Assembly: GCF_001954275.1 (NCBI RefSeq)
Contig: NZ_MBEU01000094.1
Coordinates: 32,409-96,408 of the forward strand
Origin: Mycobacterium sp. IS-836
GTDB taxonomy: Bacteria > Actinomycetota > Actinomycetes > Mycobacteriales > Mycobacteriaceae
Length of the DNA: 64,000 nt
Reading direction: 5' to 3'
The translations under genes and the position numbers were made by a program. Below, piece after piece: positions 25,462 to 34,628 of this stretch (position 1 is the first letter of the stretch; each line of letters begins with the position of its first letter). A model generated the notes under the pieces. The model saw nothing but the letters and a program-made list of their open reading frames with translations. It was not told the DNA's origin and did not search any database.

Positions 25462-26604
25462 ATGGACTATGGGTTGCTGCCGCCCGAGATCAACTCCGGG
25501 CGCATGTACACCGGTCCGGGCGCGACATCGTTGCTGGCGGCCGCGGGGGGCTGGAGCGGACTCGCCGCCGACTTGCACTCGGCCGCGGCCGCGTTTCGGT
25601 CGATCATTTCTGCGCTGACCGGCGGACCGTGGCTGGGTCCGGCATCGGCGTCGTTCCTGGCGGCCGCGACTCCGTACGTGGCGTGGCTGCAGAGCAGCGC
25701 CGAGCATTCCGAGTTGGCTGCCGGCCAGGCGGCGGCCGCGGCGGCCGCGCACGACGCGGCGTTCGCGATGACCGTGCCTCCGCCCGTGATCGCGGCGAAC
25801 CGTGCCCTGTTGGCGGCATTGCTCGCGACGAACTTCTTGGGACAAAACGCTCCGGCGATCGCCGCCGCGGAGGCGGAGTATTTCGAGATGTGGGCTCAGG
25901 ACGCGGCCGCGATGTACGCCTATGCGAGTTCCTCGGCGACGGCGTCGACGTTGACCGATTTCGACGAGCCGCCGGAGGTGGCCGATTCGTCCGGTCTGCC
26001 GCGCCAGGCCGCCGCGGTTTCCGCAACCGCCGATGGTCCCGCGCGAGAAGCGTTGGCGGGCTTGGACTCTGCGCCTAACCCGGCGGCCCAGCTGGCTTTC
26101 AACGGGGCGGAGATCGACAAAATTATTTCCGCCAACACCCCGCTCGATGACGTGGTCATGCTGTACAGCAAGTACGTGGTCCCCTACGTGTCGACCGCGC
26201 AGTCGATGATTCAGTCGACGCAGTCCTTCGGACAGATAAGCAACGGCATTACCGCCATGAGTACCTTCGCCAAGGGTCTCGCTCCCGCGGCAAAGGCTGT
26301 CGAGGGGGCGGCGCAGGCGGCCGGCAACGCGGCCGCGAACACCGGTGGCGTGGCGGCGGGGGTGGGAAGAGCGCTTCCCCTGGGCGCGTTGTCGGTGCCA
26401 CCGAGCTGGGCACCGGTGAGCGCGGTAACCAACCCGGGTACCGCCGCGCTCAACGCCACCGTTGTCCCCGCCGGGGCCGAGGGAGTGAATGCCCTGCCGA
26501 TGGCTCCCGCGTTCGGTCAACTCGGCGGCAAGGGTTACGGGCGGATCCCGCCGGCCTACGGGTTCAAGCCCACCGTGATGGCTAGACCACCGGCTGCCGG
26601 GTAA
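25462..26604 (+). CDS. PPE-family protein, SVP subgroup
   Basis: A 380-residue protein. The PPE domain (about 1-180) begins MDYGLLPPEINSGRMYTGPG, with the WxG-like turn GPWLGPASA and the conserved VIAANRALLAALLATNFLGQN. The C-terminal half is Ala/Gly-rich and carries the SVP signature GALSVPPSWAPV (about 307-318), then the typical ending KPTVMARPPAAG. It should form a heterodimer with the upstream PE protein and be exported by an ESX system, most often ESX-5 for this subgroup. GAGGGAGAACCG precedes the ATG. Confidence 0.92.
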   Translation: MDYGLLPPEINSGRMYTGPGATSLLAAAGGWSGLAADLHSAAAAFRSIISALTGGPWLGPASASFLAAATPYVAWLQSSAEHSELAAGQAAAAAAAHDAAFAMTVPPPVIAANRALLAALLATNFLGQNAPAIAAAEAEYFEMWAQDAAAMYAYASSSATASTLTDFDEPPEVADSSGLPRQAAAVSATADGPAREALAGLDSAPNPAAQLAFNGAEIDKIISANTPLDDVVMLYSKYVVPYVSTAQSMIQSTQSFGQISNGITAMSTFAKGLAPAAKAVEGAAQAAGNAAANTGGVAAGVGRALPLGALSVPPSWAPVSAVTNPGTAALNATVVPAGAEGVNALPMAPAFGQLGGKGYGRIPPAYGFKPTVMARPPAAG

Positions 26605-26848
26605 TCGCCAAACGCCGACACCAATCACCCTGCGCGTCACCACTTTTGGGTCTATCGACCTGGAGGCGCGGCGCGGCGGTTAGCCGAGGTTGTCTATCCA
26701 GCGGTTGGCGCAGGCGCCGAGCGGCAGCCGAAAAGTTTGCCGAATCTTCAAATAACCTGGACGGGCCGCGTGATAAACCACCAACAGTGCCCCAGGCATT
26801 GATTAGCCTATGTTGGAGGAACGAACTGCGAGCATTGACAGGATAGAC

Positions 26849-27940
26849 GTGGATTTCTGGGCACCTCCCGAGATCACATCGGCGCTGATTCATTCCGGGC
26901 CGGGGCCCGAATCATTGCTCGCCGCGGCCGAAGCCTGGCGCCAACTGGCGATCGAGCTGGGACAGACCGCCGCCGACTATGCCTCCACTGTGGCGAGCAT
27001 TCCCTGGCAGGGACCATCCGCGACGGCGATGACCCTGTCCACCATCCCCTACGTCAGCTGGATGCAAACCACCGCAACCCAGGCCGCTCAACTGTCGATG
27101 GCGGCCACCAGCATGGCGGGCTCCTTCGTCGCCACCCAGACAGCCATCGTGCATCCCAGCGTGGTCGCCGCCAACCGAAAGCTCCTGGCTCAGCTGATCG
27201 CGACCAACTACTTCGGCATCAATTTCCCCGCCATCGCCGCCACCGAGCTCCAGTACTTACAGATGTGGGCGGATAACACCACCGCCATGCTGGGCTATCA
27301 CGCCACCAGCCTGCAGACCATGGCGATGCCGACGTTCACCCCCGCATCCTCGATGACCACTCCGGCCGCCGCCGCGGTTCAGACCAGCGCCGTCACCGCG
27401 GCAGCAGCGGCCCCCGCCGCAATCGACCCCGAGTTCCTCGCCAATGCGGTCCTTCAGATCGTCAACGGCGTGATCGGCAGCGGCGTCTTCAACCCACAGG
27501 GCATCATCGGCTTGGTCACGGGCGGCCACGATTTCATGCCCGGGCAGTACCCGGACGTGCTGGCCCCCACCCCACGCAACCTGGCCATTGCCTACAACCT
27601 CACCGGTCCCGAGGCCGTCGGAGGAGCTCCCAATTTCTTTGCCCCACCCGCCGCCACAGCCGGCGCGGTGGAGGCTGATGTCACCGCGTCTCTGGGCAGG
27701 GGAATGTACGTCGGCAACCTTGTGGTCCCGCCTTCAGCGGTCACTTCGCCGATCCAGCTGGCTGCCGCACAGGCACCGTTGGCGGCCGCAACAACAGCCG
27801 AGGGCGCCCCACTAGTTCCGATGTTCGTCCCGCCGATGCCGCCGGGAGCACGGAAGGCCCAGCGAGACAAGCCCAATGAGAAAGGCTACGGGCCGCCGAT
27901 CTTCGGCACCATCATGCGGCGGCCTCCGTCAGGCGGATGA
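26849..27940 (+). CDS. PPE-family protein
   Basis: A 363-residue PPE protein. The domain starts VDFWAPPEITSALIHSGPGPESL, has the WxG turn IPWQGPSATAM and the VVAANRKLLAQLIATNYFGIN block. The C-terminal half ends KGYGPPIFGTIMRRPPSGG, resembling the end of the preceding PPE but lacking the SVP motif. The GTG at 26849 is chosen because PPE proteins start a few residues before the Pro-Pro-Glu and an AGGA lies six bases upstream; an ATG at 26810 with nothing recognisable before the domain is the alternative. It has no PE gene of its own and may share the upstream PE partner. Confidence 0.88.
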   Translation: MDFWAPPEITSALIHSGPGPESLLAAAEAWRQLAIELGQTAADYASTVASIPWQGPSATAMTLSTIPYVSWMQTTATQAAQLSMAATSMAGSFVATQTAIVHPSVVAANRKLLAQLIATNYFGINFPAIAATELQYLQMWADNTTAMLGYHATSLQTMAMPTFTPASSMTTPAAAAVQTSAVTAAAAAPAAIDPEFLANAVLQIVNGVIGSGVFNPQGIIGLVTGGHDFMPGQYPDVLAPTPRNLAIAYNLTGPEAVGGAPNFFAPPAATAGAVEADVTASLGRGMYVGNLVVPPSAVTSPIQLAAAQAPLAAATTAEGAPLVPMFVPPMPPGARKAQRDKPNEKGYGPPIFGTIMRRPPSGG

Positions 27941-27945
27941 TGCCG

Positions 27946-28018
27946 TGGAGCCTAGGGGAATCGAACCCCTGACACCTGCCTTGCAAAGGCAGTGCTCTAC
28001 CAACTGAGCTAAGGCCCC
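27946..28018 (-). tRNA. alaT: tRNA-Ala (TGC anticodon)
   Basis: The 73-base minus-strand cloverleaf begins GGGGCCTTAGCTCAG, has the anticodon loop CTTTGCAAG, and ends with T arm AGGGGTTCGATTCCCCT and discriminator A. CCA is not encoded. It is the same neighbour of tRNA-Ile and gyrA as in other mycobacteria. Confidence 0.95.
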
Positions 28019-28158
28019 TCTGGCTGATCGGCTGCGGGCGCATCAACCGGGGCCATGTGCCAGACCTCGACCCCACGTCGTGACCACACCACCGCTGCCA
28101 CCGCGGCGATCAATGCCAGCGGCACTGCGAGTCGTACGTAACGTCTGGACGAGCACAT
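28009..28158 (-). CDS. Tiny membrane protein, DLW-39-like, between two tRNA genes
   Basis: A 49-codon frame occupies almost the whole gap between tRNA-Ile and tRNA-Ala. It has a basic start (MCSSRRYVR), one hydrophobic helix (LAVPLALIAAVAAVVW) and a short tail containing VEVWHMAPVDAP. This matches the layout of the actinobacterial DLW-39 small proteins found near gyrA and tRNA genes, recalled from memory. The last codons and stop run ten bases into the tRNA-Ala gene, and the start lies five bases after the tRNA-Ile end, so it must share a transcript with both tRNAs. No good ribosome site is visible. Confidence 0.55.
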   Translation of the reverse strand: MCSSRRYVRLAVPLALIAAVAAVVWSRRGVEVWHMAPVDAPAADQPEGP

Positions 28159-28163
28159 GGTTG

Positions 28164-28237
28164 TGGGCCTAGGAGGACTCGAACCTCCGACCTCTTCGTT
28201 ATCAGCGAAGCGCTCTAACCGCCTGAGCTATAGGCCC
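28164..28237 (-). tRNA. ileT: tRNA-Ile (GAT anticodon)
   Basis: The 74-base minus-strand cloverleaf begins GGGCCTATAGCTCAG, has the anticodon loop CTGATAA, and ends with T arm GGAGGTTCGAGTCCTCC and discriminator A. It lies just downstream of the DUF3566 gene on the same strand, as ileT does after gyrA and Rv0007 in M. tuberculosis. Confidence 0.95.
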
Positions 28238-28308
28238 GTACGCGCGTACGGCCGAGCGACGAGATTACCGCAATCGCCGCCCCACCCCCAAAATCCCGGG
28301 AATCGGCG

Positions 28309-29193
28309 CTAGTCGCGGTCGGCCAGCGTTACCTCGATGCCGCCAATCAGGTCCGTCGTGAGGTTGTAGACGAACGCGGCGATGGTGGCCATGGCGGTCA
28401 GCAGCACGATATTGACCAAGCCGATCAAGACGGCGCCGCCGAAGATGGTCCCGCTGGAGACCAGCTCGCCGCTGCTGCCGCTGGTGTTGTTCAGTAGGTC
28501 ACCGACGTTGCTGTTGAGCTTGGACCACACGCCCATGCCGCCAAGCACCAGGTACAGGAACGCGACCGCGATCATCCAGACGAAGAACAGCGCCACCGAA
28601 AGCAACAGCGACACCTTCAGCGTGCTCCACGGGTCGATCCGGCGGATCTGCATGCTGGCACGAACCGGGCCCCGGGATCGCCGCGACACGTGCACCCGGT
28701 TTTCGCGACTTTCTCTGGCTTCGTCGGTCGCCGAGCGAGCCGATCCCGCCGCGGTCGACGTCTCCGCGGGGCGTTCGGGCGCGGGCTTGCGTTGGGAGGC
28801 CCGCGGTATCGGGCCGGACAGATCGGGCAACTCGCTGGCGTAGGCCTCGGCGGGCGGACCGTCGCCGCGCGCCGGCGGGGCATCGAAGTCCTGCGGCGGG
28901 CTCTTCGGATGCGCCGACGCCCCCGGTGCCGCGGTGCCGGAGATGAAACGGTTCAGCCGGGCATCCACCCCGGAGGGCGGGCCCGACGGCCGCGGCTCGG
29001 CGTGGGGCTCCGGCTGGCGATGCGGCTGGGGGGGCCGGCCGGCGCCGCGCCCCCGTGGCGGCACGTCTGCAGCATCCGGCACGCGGCCAGCCTGGGCGGG
29101 CGTCGCGCGGTGTACACCGGCTCGCTCGACCGAACCGTCCCCGTTCAGGCCGTCACCCTTGTTGGGGGCCCCCGGCTCGTTCGGTGAAGTCAC
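28309..29193 (-). CDS. DUF3566 membrane protein (Rv0007-like)
   Basis: A 294-residue protein starting at GTG. Residues 1-170 are a disordered Pro/Gly/Arg-rich cytoplasmic tail. The C-terminal 120 residues are the DUF3566 domain with two transmembrane helices (LLLSVALFFVWMIAVAFLYLVLGGMG and GAVLIGLVNIVLLTAMATIAAFVY), separated by a loop containing NTSGSSGEL. It follows gyrA after 69 bases and is probably cotranscribed with gyrBA. The function is unknown, although this neighbourhood of gyrA is conserved across Actinobacteria. Confidence 0.9.
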   Translation of the reverse strand: MTSPNEPGAPNKGDGLNGDGSVERAGVHRATPAQAGRVPDAADVPPRGRGAGRPPQPHRQPEPHAEPRPSGPPSGVDARLNRFISGTAAPGASAHPKSPPQDFDAPPARGDGPPAEAYASELPDLSGPIPRASQRKPAPERPAETSTAAGSARSATDEARESRENRVHVSRRSRGPVRASMQIRRIDPWSTLKVSLLLSVALFFVWMIAVAFLYLVLGGMGVWSKLNSNVGDLLNNTSGSSGELVSSGTIFGGAVLIGLVNIVLLTAMATIAAFVYNLTTDLIGGIEVTLADRD

Positions 29194-29262
29194 CCCGGCT
29201 CCTTACGTGTGTACCAAGGCCGCCCGGCGCTGGCTGTCGTCTGTGCGGTCGGGCCGAGTCTA

Positions 29263-31779
29263 TTAGCCGTCCGACTCCTCGACGCCGTCGATCTCCCCGA
29301 TTTCTTCCTCGGCGCTTTCTTCGGCGTTGCGTGCAATGGCTAACAGAGTGTCACCCTCACCCAGGTTCATCAACCGAACGCCCTTGGTCTGCCGCCCCGC
29401 CTTGCGGACCTGACGCGCGGCCGTCCGGATGACGCCCCCGCCCGACGTGATCGCGTACAGCTCGCTCTCGTCGTCGACGATCAACGCCCCGACCAGCCTG
29501 CCACGCCGGCGGTCGTACTGAACGGTCAGCACGCCCTTGCCGCCGCGACCCTGCACCGGGTACTCCTCGATCGCGGTCCGTTTGGCATAGCCGCCCGCGG
29601 TGGCCACCAGCAGGAACATGCCTTCCTGAACGACATTCAGCGACAGCAGCCGGTCATCCTCGTTGAACCGCATCCCCTGCACGCCCGACGTGGCGCGGCC
29701 CATCGGCCGCAACGCCTCGTCAGTGGCCGAGAACCGGATGGACTGGCCGTTGGCCGAGACCAGCAGCAGATCCTCTTCGGCCGAGCACAGCACCGCTCCG
29801 ACCAGCTCGTCGTTGTCGCGCAGGTTGATCGCCACGATCCCCCCTGAGCGGTTGGAGTCGAAGTCGGTCAGCTTGGACTTCTTCACCAGCCCGTTCTTGG
29901 TGGCCAGCACCAGATACGGCGCGTCTTCGTAGCTCTTGATCTGGATGACCTGGGCTATGCGTTCCTCCGGCTGGAAGGCCAGCAGGTTGGCCACGTGCTG
30001 ACCGCGCGCCGTGCGGGACGCCTCCGGCAACTCGTATGCCTTGGCCCGATACACCCGCCCCTGGGTGGTGAAGAAGAGGATCCAGTCGTGCGTCGACGAC
30101 ACGAAGAAGTGCGCGACGATGTCGTCCTGCTTCAGCCCGGCGCCCTGCACGCCCTTCCCGCCGCGCTTCTGGCTGCGGTACAGGTCGGTCTTCGTGCGCT
30201 TGGCGTAGCCGGTCTCGGTGATGGTGACGACGACGTCCTCGCGGGCGATCAGATCCTCGTCGCTGACTTCGCCGTCGGCCGCGACGATGCGGGTGCGACG
30301 GTCGTCGCCGTACTTTTCGACGATCTCGCCAAGTTCGTCGTGGACGATCGTGCGCTGGCGCTCCGGCTTGGCCAGGATGTCTTCCAGGTCGGCGATCTCG
30401 GCCTCGATCTTGGCCAGATCGTCGACGATGCGCTGACGCTCCAAGGCGGCCAGGCGCCGCAGCTGCATGTCCAGGATCGCCTGGGCCTGGATGTCGTCGA
30501 TGTCCAGCAGCTCGATCAGCCCAGCCCGGGCGATGTCGACCGTTTCCGACGCCCGGATCAACGCGATGACTTCGTCCAGCGCGTCGAGCGCCTTGACCAG
30601 GCCGCGCAAGATGTGTGCGCGTTCGTTGGCCTTGCGCAACCGGTAGGTGGTGCGCCGCACGATGACGTCGAGTTGGTGCGCGACGTAGTGGCGGATCAAC
30701 TGGTCGAGTCGAAGCGTGCGCGGCACGCCGTCGACGATCGCCAGCATGTTGGCGCCGAAGCTGGTCTGCAGCTGGGTGTGCTTGTAGAGGTTGTTCAGCA
30801 CCACCTTCGCCACGGCGTCGCGCTTGAGCTCGATGACGATGCGCAAGCCCACCCGGTCGCTGGATTGGTCCTCGATGTTGGAGATGCCGGCGAGCTTGCC
30901 GTCGCGGACCTGCTCGGCGATCGAGGTGATGAAGTTGTCGTGGTTGACCTGATACGGCAATTCGGTGATGACCAAAGACGTTCTGCCCCTGGCCTCTTCG
31001 ACTTCCACGACGCCGCGCATCCGGATCGAACCGCGCCCGGTCTTGTACGCGTCGGCGATGCCCTGGGAGCCCACGATCAGTCCGGATGTCGGGAAGTCGG
31101 GCCCCTTGACCCGCTCCATGACGGCGGCCAGCGTCGCCTCTTCGTCGGCCTCGTGGTTCTCCAGGCACCAGAACACGGCGTCGGCGAGCTCGCGCAGGTT
31201 GTGCGGCGGAATGTTGGTCGCCATGCCCACCGCGATGCCGCCCGAACCGTTGGCCAGCAGGTTGGGGAACCGGCTGGGCAGTACCGTCGGCTCCTGCACC
31301 CGGCCGTCGTAGTTTGGAATGAAATCGACTGTCTCCTCGTCGATTTCGCGCAGCATCTCCATCGCCAGCGGGGTCAGCCGCGCCTCGGTGTACCGCATCG
31401 CCGCCGGCGGGTCGTTGCCCGGCGAGCCGAAGTTGCCCTGCCCGTCGACCAGCGGATAGCGCAGCGACCACGGCTGCGCCATACGCACCAGCGTGTCGTA
31501 GATCGAGGCGTCGCCATGCGGGTGATAGTTACCCATCGTCTCGGCGACCGACCGCGCCGACTTCGCATGGCTGCGATCCGGGCGGAACCCCGAGTCGTAC
31601 ATCGCGTACAGCACCCGGCGGTGCACCGGCTTGAGACCGTCGCGCACCTCGGGTAGCGCGCGGCCCACGATCACGCTCATCGCGTAATCGATGTAGCTGC
31701 GCTGCATCTCCTGCTGAATGTCTACCGGCTCGACCCGGTCGGCGGGCCCCTCGCCGGGTGGCAGCGTCGTATCAGTCAT
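29263..31779 (-). CDS. gyrA: DNA gyrase subunit A
   Basis: An 838-residue GyrA, the breakage-reunion subunit that introduces negative supercoils with GyrB. The quinolone-resistance region reads HPHGDASIYDTLVRM, wild-type at the Ala, Ser and Asp sites, with Thr at the polymorphic site (numbering is +1 relative to M. tuberculosis). The catalytic tyrosine lies in AMRYTEARL at about residue 130. The C-terminal beta-pinwheel contains the GyrA box QRGGKGV. There is no intein. It lies 33 bases downstream of gyrB on the same strand. Confidence 0.98.
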   Translation of the reverse strand: MTDTTLPPGEGPADRVEPVDIQQEMQRSYIDYAMSVIVGRALPEVRDGLKPVHRRVLYAMYDSGFRPDRSHAKSARSVAETMGNYHPHGDASIYDTLVRMAQPWSLRYPLVDGQGNFGSPGNDPPAAMRYTEARLTPLAMEMLREIDEETVDFIPNYDGRVQEPTVLPSRFPNLLANGSGGIAVGMATNIPPHNLRELADAVFWCLENHEADEEATLAAVMERVKGPDFPTSGLIVGSQGIADAYKTGRGSIRMRGVVEVEEARGRTSLVITELPYQVNHDNFITSIAEQVRDGKLAGISNIEDQSSDRVGLRIVIELKRDAVAKVVLNNLYKHTQLQTSFGANMLAIVDGVPRTLRLDQLIRHYVAHQLDVIVRRTTYRLRKANERAHILRGLVKALDALDEVIALIRASETVDIARAGLIELLDIDDIQAQAILDMQLRRLAALERQRIVDDLAKIEAEIADLEDILAKPERQRTIVHDELGEIVEKYGDDRRTRIVAADGEVSDEDLIAREDVVVTITETGYAKRTKTDLYRSQKRGGKGVQGAGLKQDDIVAHFFVSSTHDWILFFTTQGRVYRAKAYELPEASRTARGQHVANLLAFQPEERIAQVIQIKSYEDAPYLVLATKNGLVKKSKLTDFDSNRSGGIVAINLRDNDELVGAVLCSAEEDLLLVSANGQSIRFSATDEALRPMGRATSGVQGMRFNEDDRLLSLNVVQEGMFLLVATAGGYAKRTAIEEYPVQGRGGKGVLTVQYDRRRGRLVGALIVDDESELYAITSGGGVIRTAARQVRKAGRQTKGVRLMNLGEGDTLLAIARNAEESAEEEIGEIDGVEESDG

Positions 31780-31812
31780 CGGTTCCTCGTGTTAGTTGGC
31801 GTGCCTGATTCG

Positions 31813-33843
31813 TCAGACATCCAGGAAGCGAACGTCCTTGGCGTTGCGGGTGATAAAGCTTCGGCGAGCATCGACGTCCTCGCCCATCAGAATGGAGAAC
31901 AACTCATCGGCGGCCGCCGCGTCATCTAGGGTGACCTGACGCAGCACCCGCACAGTCGGGTCCATCGTGGTCTCCCACAATTCCTTGGCGTCCATTTCAC
32001 CCAGACCCTTGTAGCGCTGGATGCCGTCGTCCTTGTTGATCTTCTTGCCGGCCTTCTGCCCCGCCTCGAGCAGGCCGTCGCGCTCGCGATCGGAGTAGGC
32101 GAACTCGGGATCGCTGCGCTGCCACTTCAGCTTGTACAACGGCGGCTGCGCCAGGAACACATGCCCGTTTTCGATGAGCGGGCGCATGAACCGGAACAAC
32201 AGGGTCAACAGCAGCGTGGAGATGTGCTGGCCGTCGACGTCGGCGTCGGCCATCAGCACGATCTTGTGGTAGCGCAGCTTGGTGATGTCGAACTCGTCGT
32301 GAATCCCGGTACCCAGCGCGGTGATGATCGCCTGGACTTCGGTGTTCTTCAGCACCCGGTCGATGCGGGCCTTCTCGACGTTGATGATCTTGCCGCGCAA
32401 CGGAAGGATCGCCTGGAACATCGAGTCGCGGCCGCTCTTCGCCGAGCCGCCGGCCGAATCGCCTTCCACGACATACAGTTCGGACTTGCGCGGGTCGGTG
32501 GAGCGGCAGTCGGCGAGCTTGCCCGGTAGGCCGCCGAGATCCGTGGCGCTCTTGCGGCGCACCAACTCTCGGGCCTTGCGTGCCGCGATTCGTGCTTGCG
32601 CCGAAGACACCGCCTTGTTCACGACCGTCTTGGCGTCACTGGGGTTGGCTTCGAACCAGTGCGAGAGCTTGTCGTTGCATGCTTTCTGCACAAACGACTT
32701 GACTTCGGTGTTGCCCAGTTTGGTCTTGGTTTGGCCCTCGAATTGCGGTTCGCTGACCTTGACCGAGATCACCGCGGCCAAGCCCTCGCGGATGTCGTCG
32801 CCGGTGAGATTGGGGTCTTTGTCTTTCAGCAGTTTCTTCTCTTTGGCGTATTTGTTCACCACCGACGTCAGCGCGGCGCGGAACCCTTCCTCGTGGGTAC
32901 CGCCCTCGTGGGTGTTGATGGTGTTGGCGAAGGTGTGGACCGACTCCGAATAACCGGCGTTCCACTGCATCGCGATTTCGACCTCGTGGCCGGGCCCCTT
33001 GTCTGAGAAGTCGACGATGCTGGAGTGGATCGGGTTCTTGGTGCGGTTGATGTGCTTGACGTAGTCGACCAAACCGCCCGGGTAATGAAAGGTGCGGTGC
33101 TTGACTTTGTGCGGCGCAACGGATTCCGCGGCCTTCTCCTCGGCGGACTTCGGCGCTTCGGCGGTGTCGCTGACGACTTCGTCGACCACCTCTTCGTTGC
33201 TCACCCGCTCATCGGTCAGGTGGATGGTCAGCCCCTTGTTGAGGAACGCCATTTCCTGCAGCCGGCGGGCGACGGTCTCGAAGTCGTAGTCCGTCGTCTC
33301 GAAGATGCCGGGGTCGGCCCAGAAGCGGACCGTCGTACCGGTCTTCTTGGTTTTGTCGCCCTGCTTCAGCGTGCCGGGGATAGAGCGGTCGTAATGCTGG
33401 AACCACTCGTAGCCGTCGGTGCAGATCTCGACCTCGAGTCGAGTGGACAATGCATTGACCACCGACACGCCCACGCCGTGCAAACCGCCGGATACCGCGT
33501 AGGCGCTGTCGTCGCCGCCGAACTTTCCGCCCGCATGGAGTTGAGTCATCACCACGTCGACCGTGGGCATGCCGGTGGCGTGCATGCCCACCGGGATACC
33601 GCGGCCGTTGTCCGTGACCTGAACGCCGCCATTCTCCAAAATCTTCACGTCGACTTCCGTCGCGTAACCCGCCATCGCCTCATCGACAGCGTTGTCGACG
33701 ACCTCCCAGATCAGGTGGTGCAATCCGCGCTCCCCGGTGGAGCCGATGTACATGCCGGGGCGTTTGCGGACTGCTTCCAACCCTTCCAGGACGGTGATCG
33801 AGTCGGCGCCGTATTCTTTCGGTTTCTTCTTTTGGGCAGCCAC
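31813..33843 (-). CDS. gyrB: DNA gyrase subunit B
   Basis: A 676-residue GyrB. The GHKL ATPase part shows EVVDNAVDEAMAGYA, DNGRGIPVGMH and GGLHGVGVSVVNALS. The TOPRIM domain carries EGDSAGGSAKSGRDS and the metal-binding DADVDGQHI. The acidic insertion near residues 215-245 (VVDEVVSDTAEAPKSAEEK) is typical of mycobacteria. The 220 bases upstream to dciA hold no gene and should contain the gyrBA promoter. Confidence 0.98.
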   Translation of the reverse strand: MAAQKKKPKEYGADSITVLEGLEAVRKRPGMYIGSTGERGLHHLIWEVVDNAVDEAMAGYATEVDVKILENGGVQVTDNGRGIPVGMHATGMPTVDVVMTQLHAGGKFGGDDSAYAVSGGLHGVGVSVVNALSTRLEVEICTDGYEWFQHYDRSIPGTLKQGDKTKKTGTTVRFWADPGIFETTDYDFETVARRLQEMAFLNKGLTIHLTDERVSNEEVVDEVVSDTAEAPKSAEEKAAESVAPHKVKHRTFHYPGGLVDYVKHINRTKNPIHSSIVDFSDKGPGHEVEIAMQWNAGYSESVHTFANTINTHEGGTHEEGFRAALTSVVNKYAKEKKLLKDKDPNLTGDDIREGLAAVISVKVSEPQFEGQTKTKLGNTEVKSFVQKACNDKLSHWFEANPSDAKTVVNKAVSSAQARIAARKARELVRRKSATDLGGLPGKLADCRSTDPRKSELYVVEGDSAGGSAKSGRDSMFQAILPLRGKIINVEKARIDRVLKNTEVQAIITALGTGIHDEFDITKLRYHKIVLMADADVDGQHISTLLLTLLFRFMRPLIENGHVFLAQPPLYKLKWQRSDPEFAYSDRERDGLLEAGQKAGKKINKDDGIQRYKGLGEMDAKELWETTMDPTVRVLRQVTLDDAAAADELFSILMGEDVDARRSFITRNAKDVRFLDV

Positions 33844-34064
33844 GGGCGGAAGGCTCTCCTTGGGGTTGCGCGCGGGTAGTCTCCGGGACTTTGCGCTGGT
33901 TCTCCGTCAGTCTACCGATAAGGGGCGCCAGGACCGATTCTGTGAGGGTGTTTCTGCACAGCTATCTGCGCCGTGTGCGGAATTTTTCGCTGAAGGCTGC
34001 GTCAGGACGCTTGACAAGCCGGTTTCCGCCGTCATGGCGGCGCTGAAGCGGGTCGCCCGTTCGG

Positions 34065-34628
34065 TCAACCGTAGGTGTCCCGGGGGCCTCGGCCGGCGAT
34101 GTGCCGCGGGCCCTTCCGCCACGAGGGTGCGGCCGGCCCCGTGATTTTCAGCGATGTCACTACGCCGTTGCCAACCGCGGCGGCGATCTTGGCCAGGATC
34201 TGCGCCTGGATCATCCGCAACTGGGTCGCCCAGGCGGTCGATTCCGCCGCCACGCTGAGCACCCCGTCGTTCAGGGTGGTCGGGGTCGCGTGGTCGGCGA
34301 TCTGGTGTCCCACCACCGACGACCAGTGGCCAAGCACCGTGCCCTCGGCGACGTGGGTCGACCAGCCCCGCTTTTTGGCCAGATCGCGCGCCAGCCTGCC
34401 CAACGGTTGGGGGTCACGCGCGTCGGGCCCGGGGCCCGACCAGCTTCGCCGCTGTCCCGCGACGCGGCGCGGCGGAGGCGGCGCGCCCCGCCCGCGGCCG
34501 GCGTCTTTTCCCTGCGCACGGGCGGCCGCGCGGGCTTCCTCGAGGGTTCGTCGCACCAGGTCGATGCCGGTCAGTTCGCCGGGCGGTGTGCCGCGGTCGG
34601 GAGTCGATCCGCCGCCGGGGCCGGTCAT
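34065..34628 (-). CDS. dciA: DciA-like (DUF721) replicative-helicase loader
   Basis: A 187-residue protein. The N-terminal half is basic and Pro/Gly-rich. The C-terminal DUF721 domain (about 85-175) has the KH-like layout, with VLGHWSSVVGHQIADHATP and LSVAAESTAWATQLRMIQAQIL. DciA proteins help load DnaB helicase at the origin in bacteria without DnaC. It overlaps the recF stop by four bases and is the homologue of Rv0004. Confidence 0.92.
   Translation of the reverse strand: MTGPGGGSTPDRGTPPGELTGIDLVRRTLEEARAAARAQGKDAGRGRGAPPPPRRVAGQRRSWSGPGPDARDPQPLGRLARDLAKKRGWSTHVAEGTVLGHWSSVVGHQIADHATPTTLNDGVLSVAAESTAWATQLRMIQAQILAKIAAAVGNGVVTSLKITGPAAPSWRKGPRHIAGRGPRDTYG

Noticed and set aside
29995..31656. 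553-codon plus-strand frame opposite gyrA
   Set aside because: Antisense shadow of gyrA in a high-GC genome; no motifs or ribosome site.
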